This document shows positions 1-7,004 of a stretch of 12,468 bases of DNA, in pieces; position 1 is the stretch's first letter; each line of letters opens with the position of its first letter. The translations under genes and the position numbers were made by a program. Origin of the DNA: SURF-25 sp040754255. Its GTDB lineage: Bacteria > Omnitrophota > Gorgyraeia > Gygaellales > Profunditerraquicolaceae. The stretch spans positions 1-12,468 of the forward strand of contig JBFMDA010000042.1 of assembly GCA_040754255.1 (NCBI GenBank), read 5' to 3'. The notes under the pieces were generated by a model that worked only from the letters and a program-made list of their open reading frames with translations, did not search any database and was not told the DNA's origin.

Positions 1-945
1 CGTGATGTCTGTAGGCTATGCAGCCGGCTGCCGTTTCTATTGCGCAATTTCAGGCGCCTCATGGATGAGAACCGTATAGAAGCGGTGAACGTCCAGTGTT
101 GCGGGGTAAACGCAATTTGTACCTGGTTGTTTTCTTTTTTCTATCCCTGTCGCTACATCCTGACGCTGCAGGGGTTCAGCATGCAGGTGTTTCCCTTTTT
201 AAAAGGCATCAAAAGGTTTGTATATAGGATTTTATTCAAATGTATCCTGCTTCGCGCCTCCTGTATTACTTCTTGTTCGCAAGCGCTTCTGAATGACGCG
301 CTCGCGCATATTCCATCAGCCACTCCGAGAACAAAAATCATTCCCAACGGGGTAGAGGCAGATGAATTTGAAAATAAGGGTAAGCCTTTGGTTGACGTTC
401 CCTATATTCTCTGCCTCGGAAGAATGCATGCGCCGTTTAAAGGATTTGATTTAGCGCTTATGGCTTTCAGGGATATCCTTGACCAGGGATATGATGTCCA
501 CCTTGTCATTGCGGGGGAGGGAGAAGCGTTAAAGGAGTACAAAGAACTTGCGCAGCTTCTTGGGATCAGCAACCGGGTTATTTTTTACGGCAGGGCCGAG
601 AGGGCGCACGCAATAAACCTATTTCAATATTGCCTGTTTTTTGTGATGCCTTCAAGGATTGAGCCTTTTGGAATTGTTAATCTTGAAGCTATGGCAGCAG
701 GAAAGGCAGTTATTGCTGCAAGGACAGGCGGTATCCCGGAAATAGTAGAAGACGGCAGAGAAGGCTTGTTATTTACGCCCTGCGATGTCGAAAGCCTGGC
801 ACAGGCAATTAAAAGGCTGCTTGATGATAAGGACCTGCGGCAACGGCTTAGCCATAACGGAAGCGAAAAGGTAAAAGCAGATACGTTTAATTGGGGAAAA
901 GCCGCTGAAAAATATTTAGAAGCGTATAGGCTTGCAAGGCTATGA
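1..945 (+). CDS. Group 4 glycosyltransferase, 5' end outside window
   Basis: The frame is open from base 1 with no stop, so the true start lies upstream; the TTG at 40 and the ATG at 61 are internal. The visible 314 residues hold the C-terminal part of the N-terminal Rossmann domain and a full C-terminal GT-B domain. Seen directly: the hinge-like IPNGVEADEF, then ILCLGRMHAPFKGFD (start of the second Rossmann domain), then the family's E-x7-E motif in EPFGIVNLEAMAAGKAVIA, followed by TGGIPEIVEDG. In GT4 enzymes this region binds the nucleotide-sugar donor. The likely job is adding a sugar to a lipid-linked polysaccharide repeat at the cytoplasmic face of the membrane; sugar and linkage cannot be read from sequence. 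Its stop overlaps the next gene's start (ATGA), so the two are probably co-translated. Confidence 0.93.
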   Translation, partial: RDVCRLCSRLPFLLRNFRRLMDENRIEAVNVQCCGVNAICTWLFSFFYPCRYILTLQGFSMQVFPFLKGIKRFVYRILFKCILLRASCITSCSQALLNDALAHIPSATPRTKIIPNGVEADEFENKGKPLVDVPYILCLGRMHAPFKGFDLALMAFRDILDQGYDVHLVIAGEGEALKEYKELAQLLGISNRVIFYGRAERAHAINLFQYCLFFVMPSRIEPFGIVNLEAMAAGKAVIAARTGGIPEIVEDGREGLLFTPCDVESLAQAIKRLLDDKDLRQRLSHNGSEKVKADTFNWGKAAEKYLEAYRLARL

Positions 946-2030
946 CGGCGAACGGGTTTTCGTATAATGATGCCTTACGGGTAAAAAATATCCTGGAAGC
1001 AGATTCTTCTTTCCGTAAGAGGCGTGCCAGAGCCGGGAGTATGCCCGTTGAGCTGATAGTCAATGATACACTGCGGTGCAATTTAAGGTGCGTAATGTGC
1101 CCCTTGCCAAAGACGAGACGGTATGCCGATATGGACTTCAGGCTGTTCCGTAAAATTGCTGCGGAAGGCTTTCCCTACGCGGCAGAAGTCACATTGAGTG
1201 TTGCAGGAGAGCCTTTTATGAACCGGAATTTTTTCCGCCAACTCGACTTGATCGAGCAATATAAAGTTACACTGTCGCTTTTTTCAAATGCCACGCTGTT
1301 GCCGCAGGACAAAAAATTATTGAGGGTTATAAAGAATCTTGGAACTTTGTTTGTTTCGGTTGACGCAGCTACCCAAAAGACCTATGAGCGCATAAGGAGG
1401 GGAGGGTCTTTCAAGAACGTAATCAACAATATCCAAAGGTTTAATGCCTGCCGCAGTGCGTTGCCAGTCCGGGGGAGGCCATTACTTATTTTTTGGCTTG
1501 TATTGATGAGGTCCAATGTAGAAGAACTCGATTCGTATATACAGCTGGCTCTGCGCTTAGGCGCAGACGGCATCGGGTTTTCACACGCCACTATTTCTGA
1601 AAATAAAATAAGAAAAGAGTCGCTTGTATTTCATAAAGGGCTTGCGAATGCGCAATTAGCTTTGGCTAAGCAGGCACTTGCATCATGCGGGTTACGGATA
1701 TGGGCATTCCCGCCTCCCTTTTCTTCAGTGCAAAACAAGAAAATAGCCGTATCGCTAAAGCCTTGCAGGTTTGCCTGGGAGAGGGCAGTCATTGAGCTCA
1801 ATGGCGATGTATATCCTTGTTGCGCGCCAAATAGGGAAGGGCTCTTGATGGGTAATGTCAATACCCAGTGCATGAGGGATATCTGGAATGGTAGCCGTTA
1901 TCAGTCATTGCGGCGCAGTTTCAAGACAGGCCGGTTGTATTCGCCATGCCTTCATTGTTATCAGAGGCTTAAGGAAATGACCTCTGACGATGAATCCATA
2001 TATGTAAACTCCAGGATTGAAAATGCCTGA
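942..2030 (+). CDS. Radical SAM protein with C-terminal SPASM domain
   Basis: This 362-residue protein carries the radical SAM cluster motif CNLRCVMC (Cys46, Cys50, Cys53), which binds the 4Fe-4S cluster that cleaves S-adenosylmethionine. The GEP motif (VAGEPF, about 88-93) and the strand VSVDAAT (138-144) fit the partial TIM barrel. The C-terminus is Cys-rich like SPASM domains: Cys275, the CC pair 293-294 after NGDVYP, GNV-x-W around 304-315, Cys310, and CLHC (336-339), enough for auxiliary clusters. SPASM enzymes commonly modify ribosomal peptides, but many others act on small molecules or sugars. There is no fused RRE domain at the N-terminus (only about 45 residues precede the barrel), so a peptide substrate would need a separate RRE such as the PqqD-like protein at 4591-4896. 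It starts inside the glycosyltransferase stop and overlaps the next gene. Family is sure; substrate is unknown. Confidence 0.92.
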   Translation: MTANGFSYNDALRVKNILEADSSFRKRRARAGSMPVELIVNDTLRCNLRCVMCPLPKTRRYADMDFRLFRKIAAEGFPYAAEVTLSVAGEPFMNRNFFRQLDLIEQYKVTLSLFSNATLLPQDKKLLRVIKNLGTLFVSVDAATQKTYERIRRGGSFKNVINNIQRFNACRSALPVRGRPLLIFWLVLMRSNVEELDSYIQLALRLGADGIGFSHATISENKIRKESLVFHKGLANAQLALAKQALASCGLRIWAFPPPFSSVQNKKIAVSLKPCRFAWERAVIELNGDVYPCCAPNREGLLMGNVNTQCMRDIWNGSRYQSLRRSFKTGRLYSPCLHCYQRLKEMTSDDESIYVNSRIENA

Positions 2031-3669
2031 GCCTAATCACATAGAAGCTATCGCGCGCCAGCTCCTTGAGGAGTCTATAGCAGGCAATAAGGAGACTGTA
2101 TTACGTTGCGAAGGCTTTAGCATGGAGCCTATGGTTGTAAGCGGAGACGAGGTTTATTTCAAAAAAAGCAATATGTTCCGTTTTGGCGACCTGGTCGTCT
2201 ATAAAAAGAACGGCGATTATATCGTGCACAGGTTTATGGGAAAACGGATTATTGATAATCAGGAAACCTATCTTCTCAAGGCCGATAATATTACGCACTT
2301 CGACGAGCCGGTTGCGTACACGCAAGTACTGGGAAGGGTAACAAGGCTGAAGAAAAACGGAAAAATTATCAACCTCGAATCTCTCGCAGGCAGATGCGTA
2401 AGCCTTAGTTACTTTTTGTATGCGGACTTCTTGCGCCTGGCCAAAATAACACGCAATGAACGCCGAAAGGATTTTGCGGATGAAAAGCGGCTGGTGCAAT
2501 TGATCGCAGGCGGGGGAATGCCGGAAGAGTTCATTGCGTTATTATCAGGAACGCTTAACTGGGATTATCTGTTTGAGAAAATAAAATGGAATTTTATCTC
2601 CCCCCTGTTTCTATCAAAGGCAAAGGAGCTGGGAATTACAGAGAAGATCCCGCTCGATATTCTGAAAGAATTCGAAAATATAAACGGGCTCCAACTGGTT
2701 TCCGATACGCGAAAAAGACACCTGCTTCTTGAGGTGCTCAATGCATTCAACGCCTCCGGCATAAGGGCGTTGCTTTCAAAGGGCATACACCTTGGCAGCG
2801 AGGTATATGAAGATTCCTATCAGCGGTGGATGGGCGATATCGATATTATGGTAGAGCCGAAAGATTGGGTGCGCGCACGCAGGATTCTTGGCGATATCGG
2901 TTTTTCAGGCTCTCAAGAGCCGTATCTGGGTTGCGATGAATGGGGCATACGTTACCTGGACAACCATATTGATTTCCAGAAAAACGGCTTACGCCTGGAA
3001 GTAAAGGCGAATAACTGGGCGCTAGAGGTCCCCTATTTTGATTACTCATTATGGAAAGATGCGAGAGAGTATCGTTTCGGCGAAGCGCATTGTTATGTTC
3101 CGTCGTACGAAGACACGCTGCTTATCGCCTGCATTAATCTCATCCGACACAACTTTGAGGGCCTCATCTGGTTTATCGATATCAAAAAGATTATCGAGGC
3201 ATACGGGGATAGGATAGACTGGCAAACGCTTGTTACTACTGCCAGAAGGTATGATATTGATACCATAGTCTACTACGCACTCTATTTTACCGAAGAGCTT
3301 TGTGGTATTGCAAATGCCGGGAAGGCCTACGCAAGGCTTCAGCCGGGCAAGGTCAGGCAATTACTTTTTCGATTTTTCTGGAATAAAGAGGCAATTCTGT
3401 TACGCAGGGACGGGAGAACCTGTAAGGCAAAAATACCTTTTGAATGTGCGCTTATTTTATTTGGGGGGAAATTTAGTTTTCAGCCCTTCAAAATTTCGCA
3501 TTACGTTTCCTATCTTTTTAAACTTGTTTTTGCGCCCCCGGGTTACCTTAAAGAGAAATATAGAAGGGGCTCGTTTTTCTGCGTGTATGAAGCATATCTG
3601 TTAAGGCTAAGGAAATTATTTCTTGCAGTATTGCAAACACTGGGCAACCTGGCCTTAGGGAGAAATTAG
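2023..3669 (+). CDS. S26 signal-peptidase-like / PF14907-type nucleotidyltransferase fusion (copy 1)
   Basis: I chose ATG 2023 over the in-frame TTG 2017 because an AGGA-like ribosome site (2013-2016) sits at suitable distance; this gives 548 residues and an 8-base overlap with the radical SAM gene. Residues about 25-120 resemble an S26 peptidase of the SipW/Sec11 type: GFSMEPM with Ser33, then GDLVVYKKNGDYIVHR with His69, then LKADNI with Asp88, a complete Ser-His-Asp set. The usual N-terminal membrane anchor is missing, so this end looks soluble. From about 160 on it resembles the uncharacterised nucleotidyltransferase family PF14907: LLSKGIHL (about 251) and GDIDIMVE with Asp272 and Asp274. 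The later VDLHW-type motif of the family is replaced by LRLEVKANNW. The C-terminal tail (PPGYLKEKYRR and a basic, hydrophobic end) is typical. Possible role: cutting and nucleotidyl or phosphoryl modification of a peptide or other carrier. Domain calls are good; function is inferred. Confidence 0.82.
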   Translation: MPEPNHIEAIARQLLEESIAGNKETVLRCEGFSMEPMVVSGDEVYFKKSNMFRFGDLVVYKKNGDYIVHRFMGKRIIDNQETYLLKADNITHFDEPVAYTQVLGRVTRLKKNGKIINLESLAGRCVSLSYFLYADFLRLAKITRNERRKDFADEKRLVQLIAGGGMPEEFIALLSGTLNWDYLFEKIKWNFISPLFLSKAKELGITEKIPLDILKEFENINGLQLVSDTRKRHLLLEVLNAFNASGIRALLSKGIHLGSEVYEDSYQRWMGDIDIMVEPKDWVRARRILGDIGFSGSQEPYLGCDEWGIRYLDNHIDFQKNGLRLEVKANNWALEVPYFDYSLWKDAREYRFGEAHCYVPSYEDTLLIACINLIRHNFEGLIWFIDIKKIIEAYGDRIDWQTLVTTARRYDIDTIVYYALYFTEELCGIANAGKAYARLQPGKVRQLLFRFFWNKEAILLRRDGRTCKAKIPFECALILFGGKFSFQPFKISHYVSYLFKLVFAPPGYLKEKYRRGSFFCVYEAYLLRLRKLFLAVLQTLGNLALGRN

Positions 3670-3676
3670 GCAGGAA

Positions 3677-4594
3677 TTATGCGATGAGCGTATCGAAGAT
3701 GCCAGGGAGGCGGGTTATTTTATCCAGGCCGTAGGTAACGGCATACGACCTGACGGATTCGGCGATACATGAGAGTGCCTGCATTTGGCTGCGCCGTATT
3801 TGAATATCTTGTTCGTAGGTGAGGCTATTTATTCGGTCATGGGCAAGCAGGGCGAAGGAGTCAAGGCTATTAAGGAGCGCGGGCCTTATCAGCCTTTTTC
3901 TGCCTTTAAAGATAAATACCGCAAGAGAAGGCTTGCATTTTTCAATAATTTTTACGGGGAAGCGTTCTTGTGCATAAAAAGAATAGATCCCTTTGTGTAT
4001 GTAAGGCATGCCTACGTAAGGCAATGATCTTGGCTCTAATTTTATTTTTAGAGGAAAAGAGTATAACTGGCGGTCTTTGACAATTACAAATTCATCCGAG
4101 AGCAGATCAAAGCCATTGCTGATACAGGCAGTGGTAAGCGTACTTTTTCCTCCTGCCGGGCCGCAGCAGATAAGTATTGCCTTGTTGCTCTTCGCTACGG
4201 CTGCAGCATGCACCAGATGCATCCCGTGCGAAAGAAGTATATGCCGCAGGGGCTCGATGATTACAAGATGCAGTATGGTTTCGGGGGGCAGGGGATTAGG
4301 GTAAAGGAGCCGTGCGGCTATGGCATTGCGTGTACGGTCTGCGCGTACATCTATATTCTTTATCCAGCTTGAGAGCTGGAATCCGCCGTTAACCGAGCTT
4401 ATTGAATCCCCGCGGCCGTTTTTGAATTCATGGAATTCTACGGTAAGGGTGACGGAGACTTCGATATACTCTGGGTACGCCCTGAATTTCGGAAACTGCA
4501 TCTGTGCGCATAAAGATTCTAGGGTTTCCGGATGGTTGCTGCGCAGTCGGATTTTTACATTGTGCAGGAAGATATCTTTCAAGCAGTAGTTCAT
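3677..4594 (-). CDS. HprK-related kinase (HPr kinase-like, type A)
   Basis: The protein has 305 residues. The core reads HLVHAAAVA (His129 at the place of the catalytic HG histidine of HPr kinase), then the P-loop GPAGGKST (145-152, Lys150), then NGFDLLSDEFV with Asp167 and Glu168 as the metal-binding acids. Around 115 residues N-terminal to this resemble the variable front of HprK-related proteins, not the DRTGG-type domain of true HprK. A true HPr kinase is unlikely: no HPr or other PTS gene is near, and the front half does not match. HprK relatives in lasso-peptide clusters phosphorylate the precursor's C-terminal serine, and 'HprK-related kinase A' families occur beside PqqD-like and nucleotidyltransferase genes. 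The start ATG overlaps the stop of the PqqD-like gene (ATGA), so the two are coupled. It converges on the gene ending at 3669 with 7 bases between stops. The substrate is inferred to be a peptide or carrier protein; this is not shown. Confidence 0.82.
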   Translation of the reverse strand: MNYCLKDIFLHNVKIRLRSNHPETLESLCAQMQFPKFRAYPEYIEVSVTLTVEFHEFKNGRGDSISSVNGGFQLSSWIKNIDVRADRTRNAIAARLLYPNPLPPETILHLVIIEPLRHILLSHGMHLVHAAAVAKSNKAILICCGPAGGKSTLTTACISNGFDLLSDEFVIVKDRQLYSFPLKIKLEPRSLPYVGMPYIHKGIYSFYAQERFPVKIIEKCKPSLAVFIFKGRKRLIRPALLNSLDSFALLAHDRINSLTYEQDIQIRRSQMQALSCIAESVRSYAVTYGLDKITRLPGIFDTLIA

Positions 4595-4896
4595 GGAATA
4601 GAGGAAAACAGCCTTTTTTGCGTTAATAATTCGAGGAATTCAATCACATCATTGCGCATCCGCCCGGAAGAAACTCGGTACTTTTTCGCAAGGGATTTGA
4701 CGATAGATAGGAGGGGGCGCTTGGCTAAGAGGCCCTCAAGGATGTCCAGCCCGCAGGGCGTGGTAGAATAGATAGAATGTATGATATCCAGAAAATTTTT
4801 CTCTCTTGCGATAATTACGATTACGGACCGCTGGGCTACGCGCGCCCACGCAACATTTTGGAACTTAAAAATATAATTTTTCGGCAAGGTTTTCAT
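4591..4896 (-). CDS. PqqD-like small peptide-binding protein
   Basis: This 101-residue protein matches the PqqD/RRE layout: an N-terminal beta part (residues about 10-45, with alternating hydrophobics such as SVIVIIA), then TTPCGLDILEGLLAKRP, the IVKSLAKKYRV helix and a final helix DVIEFLELLTQKRLF. PqqD binds the leader of a precursor peptide and hands it to a radical SAM enzyme; B1-type relatives do so in lasso-peptide clusters. The length is near PqqD's usual 90-100. It is the first gene of a two-gene minus-strand operon with the HprK-like kinase, which fits a 'HPr-rel-A system' chaperone-kinase pair. Upstream is a TTGACT/TAACAT promoter candidate; the ribosome site is weak (no clear GGAGG before the ATG at 4896). 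The sequence is divergent, so the family call rests on pattern and neighbour. No precursor is recognised. Confidence 0.72.
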   Translation of the reverse strand: MKTLPKNYIFKFQNVAWARVAQRSVIVIIAREKNFLDIIHSIYSTTPCGLDILEGLLAKRPLLSIVKSLAKKYRVSSGRMRNDVIEFLELLTQKRLFSSIP

Positions 4897-4919
4897 TTTA
4901 CTCGTGCGTTTAATTTATG

Positions 4920-4931
4920 TATGTTAACATA
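4920..4931. promoter_or_regulatory. 12-bp perfect palindrome, possible operator
   Basis: TATGTTAACATA is a perfect 12-bp inverted repeat centred on GTTAAC. It overlaps the predicted -10 of the minus-strand PqqD-kinase promoter and lies between that operon and the plus-strand exporter operon. A dimeric regulator binding here could control the minus-strand operon, but no regulator gene lies in the window. A chance palindrome in AT-rich DNA is possible. Confidence 0.3.
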
Positions 4932-4950
4932 ACAGGACAGCCCTAGTCAA
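4921..4950 (-). promoter_or_regulatory. Predicted sigma70-type promoter of the PqqD-like/kinase operon
   Basis: On the minus strand, TTGACT (4945-4950) is followed after 18 bases by TAACAT (4921-4926) with a TG one base before it, giving an extended -10. That is 5/6 and 4/6 to the consensus. The start of transcription would fall around 4913-4915, leaving a short leader before the ATG at 4896. Plausible by position and sequence; not tested. Confidence 0.45.
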
Positions 4951-4972
4951 TTGTTTTAAGCTTTAGGGTGAT

Positions 4973-5155
4973 ATGCTCAATTATGTGAAATTGTTTTCAG
5001 CAGCAGGGCATGTCTTGGCTTGTTCTCGCAGCGGGGCTGCGTTCGATGAAAATTTCCGCTCCCTGCCTGCGGCAGGCTGGGAATTTTCAAGATGCTGCTT
5101 TAATCAAGCCAAGCCACCCGTTGGACACACAGAAGGATGCATGCAATGTGCTTGA
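4973..5155 (+). CDS. Doubtful small reading frame with C-terminal cysteines
   Basis: A 60-codon frame starts at an ATG preceded by TTTAGGGTGAT, a partial match to a ribosome site. The product would be small, with a hydrophobic stretch near residues 5-16 and four of its five cysteines in the C-terminal third (RCCFNQ, GCMQCA). It lies exactly where a precursor peptide for the flanking PqqD-like, kinase and exporter genes would be expected. Against it: the frame runs through nested palindromes (4999-5116) that by themselves explain the sequence, there is no recognisable leader motif, and a chance frame of this size is common. I list it because no other precursor candidate is visible; I think it more likely non-coding. 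Confidence 0.2.
   Translation: MLNYVKLFSAAGHVLACSRSGAAFDENFRSLPAAGWEFSRCCFNQAKPPVGHTEGCMQCA
4999..5116. repeat. Nested palindromic element in the divergent intergenic region
   Basis: Several dyads fall within about 120 bases. CGCAGC-GGG-GCTGCG (5027-5041) is a perfect 6-bp hairpin. GAAAATT (5048-5054) pairs with AATTTTC (5082-5088) and encloses the perfect CCTGCC-TGC-GGCAGG (5062-5076). AGCAG (5002-5006), CA (5009-5010) and TCTTG (5013-5017) can pair with CAAGATGCTGCT (5088-5099), closing both hairpins with small bulges; base 5088 could join either stem. Outside this, TGTCTTGGCTTG (5011-5022) and CAAGCCAAGCCA (5105-5116) are inverted with one mismatch; this pairing competes with the closing stem. 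The pattern suits a REP/MITE-like palindromic repeat or a structured RNA with two alternative folds. No second copy is in the window, and no T-run follows, so it is not an ordinary terminator. Confidence 0.5.
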
Positions 5156-5208
5156 TATCGTTGGGTTTAAAACGCCGAAGCAATAGAAGTAAAGTGCGTG
5201 GTAAAAAT

Positions 5209-5214
5209 AAGGAG
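5209..5214 (+). promoter_or_regulatory. Ribosome binding site fixing the GTG start of the exporter
   Basis: AAGGAG lies 8 bases before GTG 5223. It supports that GTG over the in-frame ATG at 5241, six codons later, which has no comparable site. Confidence 0.7.
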
Positions 5215-5222
5215 CGTTACGC

Positions 5223-6992
5223 GTGCATACGAATTATCTGATGAGATTCAAGGATATCCGCGAAGGCCTTGCCCTTACCCTGCGTTTCAACAGATTTATC
5301 GCCCGTTACTGGAGAATCCAGGTGTTGATTTTTATGCTTGGGAATTTCTCTATGGTGCTTGGGCTGGTTAATCCCTATATCGGAAAATTCATCCTAGATA
5401 AAGGGATTCTGGGCAGGGACCCTCAGGCGTTGCTTGGTTACAGTATAGTTGCAGTCGGGATCTTTGTTGCCGGCCTTATGTTGAGCCTCGCCTACGATTA
5501 CCTCAAGAATTATACCGTAGTTAAAGTCGAGGCAGATTTAAACAGGGAAGTGTTCAGGAAGATCAGGCGGCAGTCCCTGGGCCAGCTGCAGACCCTGCCT
5601 AGCGCCGTCAGCCTGTTTAGGATTACCAATGATATCAGTAGCGCCTCAACGATTATCAATGTCACCTTGGTGCATTTTGTCAGTGTTATCCTTAAGATAG
5701 TTTTTATTACCATAATCATCTTGTTTCTTAATCCACTGCTCTTAGGAATTATTTTGGCGTATCAGGTACTGGTTCTTTTGCGCGTGAGCATAGTTTCCAA
5801 GATATCGGAACAGCTCAGCAGGCTATCGCTTCGCCAGAGTGAAATAATCTATAAGAAGCTGAATAACTTCTTCGGCCGTATGTACCTGCATAAAGTCTTC
5901 GGCACTGTCGCAAGGGAATCAAGAGAATATATGCATCATTTCTTCCAAGCCTTGCGTTTAAATATGAGGGGCGCACGTTTAAGGGTACAGATAGGCGTAG
6001 CTACCAGCCTTGTAGACAAGGTTTTCTTTGGACTCATTAGTTTCGTGGGCGCGCTTCTTGTCATTAAGGGAAGCATTACGTTCGGTACGCTCTCAGCAAT
6101 CCTGATGTATATCTCCCAGGGCGTAGTTGCGTACAGCGCCTTAACGGGGTTAGCCGGACAGTTAGTAGTAAACAGAGTGCCTCTGGAGAGGTTAGCCGTT
6201 CTTCTTGACCAGCCTGAAAGGAAGGGGTTAAGCCGTGCCGGGACACATACGCCTGCAGATATTCGGGAAATAAAAGTAGAAAGCCTCTCGTTCGGCTACA
6301 CACCGGGAGTTTCGGTGGTAAGCAATATGCATTTTGTTATTCCTGCCGGTGCTCACGTAGGGCTGGTGGGTTATTCGGGCTGCGGCAAGACTACGCTCTT
6401 AAGCCTGCTTCTGGACCTCTACGAGCCTGAAAAAGGAAAGATTTCTCTGGGTGGTGTTGCCTTGCATGCGATAGACCACGGGTATCTGCTGAAGAATGTC
6501 GGAGTATGCCTGCAGGAGCCTTTTCTTTTTGATACTACTATTGCGGAAAATATATTGTATGCCGATAAACGGGCAGCGAGGGAGGACATTATTGAAACGC
6601 TGCGCCTTGCCGAAGCAGCAGGCTTTATCAATGAATTGCCGGAAACTATCGATGCCCAGATTGGAGAAGAGGGCTATAGGCTCTCGCAGGGACAAAAACA
6701 GCGCATTGCTATTGCCCGGGCACTGGTAAAGAAACCTCAGGTGCTCATTCTTGACGAGGCGATGTCAAGCCTTGATTCTCCGACAGAAGAAAAGATCATT
6801 GCCAATATAAGAAGCAATTTCAAGCAGTCGACAATTATCATCGTCAGCCACCGGATAAGCGCGGTCAGGCACTTGGAAGCGGTTTATTTCATGGCCGGGC
6901 CCGAACGTATCTATGCCGGGACGCACGAGCAGTTATTAAGGGATAATGCGCATTACCGCGAGTTTTTCAGCGCGCAATTAGAAAAAGGTTAA
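5223..6992 (+). CDS. ABC exporter, fused membrane and ATPase domains
   Basis: The protein has 589 residues. The N-terminal 320 carry the hydrophobic segments expected of an exporter membrane domain (about 30-52, 72-92, 143-190, 262-304). The ATPase domain begins near 350: Walker A GYSGCGKTT (383-391), Q-loop Gln431 in CLQEPF, signature LSQGQ (487-491), Walker B VLILDE (Asp511, Glu512), D-loop SSLD and H-loop His543 in VSHR. All catalytic residues are present. It is a half-transporter that should work as a homodimer and export a substrate across the inner membrane. There is no N-terminal C39 peptidase, so any leader would have to be removed by another protein; the downstream S26-like fusion is a candidate. 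Lipid-linked glycan (MsbA-like) export is the main alternative. It starts the right-hand operon; the next gene begins 12 bases after its stop. Confidence 0.92.
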   Translation: MHTNYLMRFKDIREGLALTLRFNRFIARYWRIQVLIFMLGNFSMVLGLVNPYIGKFILDKGILGRDPQALLGYSIVAVGIFVAGLMLSLAYDYLKNYTVVKVEADLNREVFRKIRRQSLGQLQTLPSAVSLFRITNDISSASTIINVTLVHFVSVILKIVFITIIILFLNPLLLGIILAYQVLVLLRVSIVSKISEQLSRLSLRQSEIIYKKLNNFFGRMYLHKVFGTVARESREYMHHFFQALRLNMRGARLRVQIGVATSLVDKVFFGLISFVGALLVIKGSITFGTLSAILMYISQGVVAYSALTGLAGQLVVNRVPLERLAVLLDQPERKGLSRAGTHTPADIREIKVESLSFGYTPGVSVVSNMHFVIPAGAHVGLVGYSGCGKTTLLSLLLDLYEPEKGKISLGGVALHAIDHGYLLKNVGVCLQEPFLFDTTIAENILYADKRAAREDIIETLRLAEAAGFINELPETIDAQIGEEGYRLSQGQKQRIAIARALVKKPQVLILDEAMSSLDSPTEEKIIANIRSNFKQSTIIIVSHRISAVRHLEAVYFMAGPERIYAGTHEQLLRDNAHYREFFSAQLEKG

Positions 6993-7004
6993 GGTAGTTC
7001 TGTC

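Larger units (their letters stand above)
4897..5222. other. Divergent intergenic region, 326 bases
   Basis: This is the only long gap between genes. From left to right it holds the minus-strand promoter candidate with the 12-bp palindrome (4920-4950), the start of a doubtful small frame (4973), the nested palindromic element (about 4999-5116), and a roughly 100-base stretch to 5222 with no clear structure except the ribosome site of the exporter gene. A weak plus-strand pair TTTACT (4897-4902) / TATGTT (4920-4925), 17 bases apart, could start transcription to the right, but it matches only 4/6 at each box. I see no convincing promoter directly upstream of 5223. Confidence 0.6.

Noticed and set aside
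153..347. Minus-strand open frame inside the glycosyltransferase gene
   Set aside because: It lies fully under a well-supported coding region in another frame and shows no domain or ribosome site.
3677..4594. True HPr kinase/phosphorylase of carbon catabolite control
   Set aside because: The N-terminal half does not look like the HprK N-domain and there is no HPr or other PTS gene nearby; the PqqD-like partner fits the HprK-related family better.
5048..5088. Intrinsic terminator
   Set aside because: The stem is strong but no T-run follows on either strand, and there is no gene ending into it.
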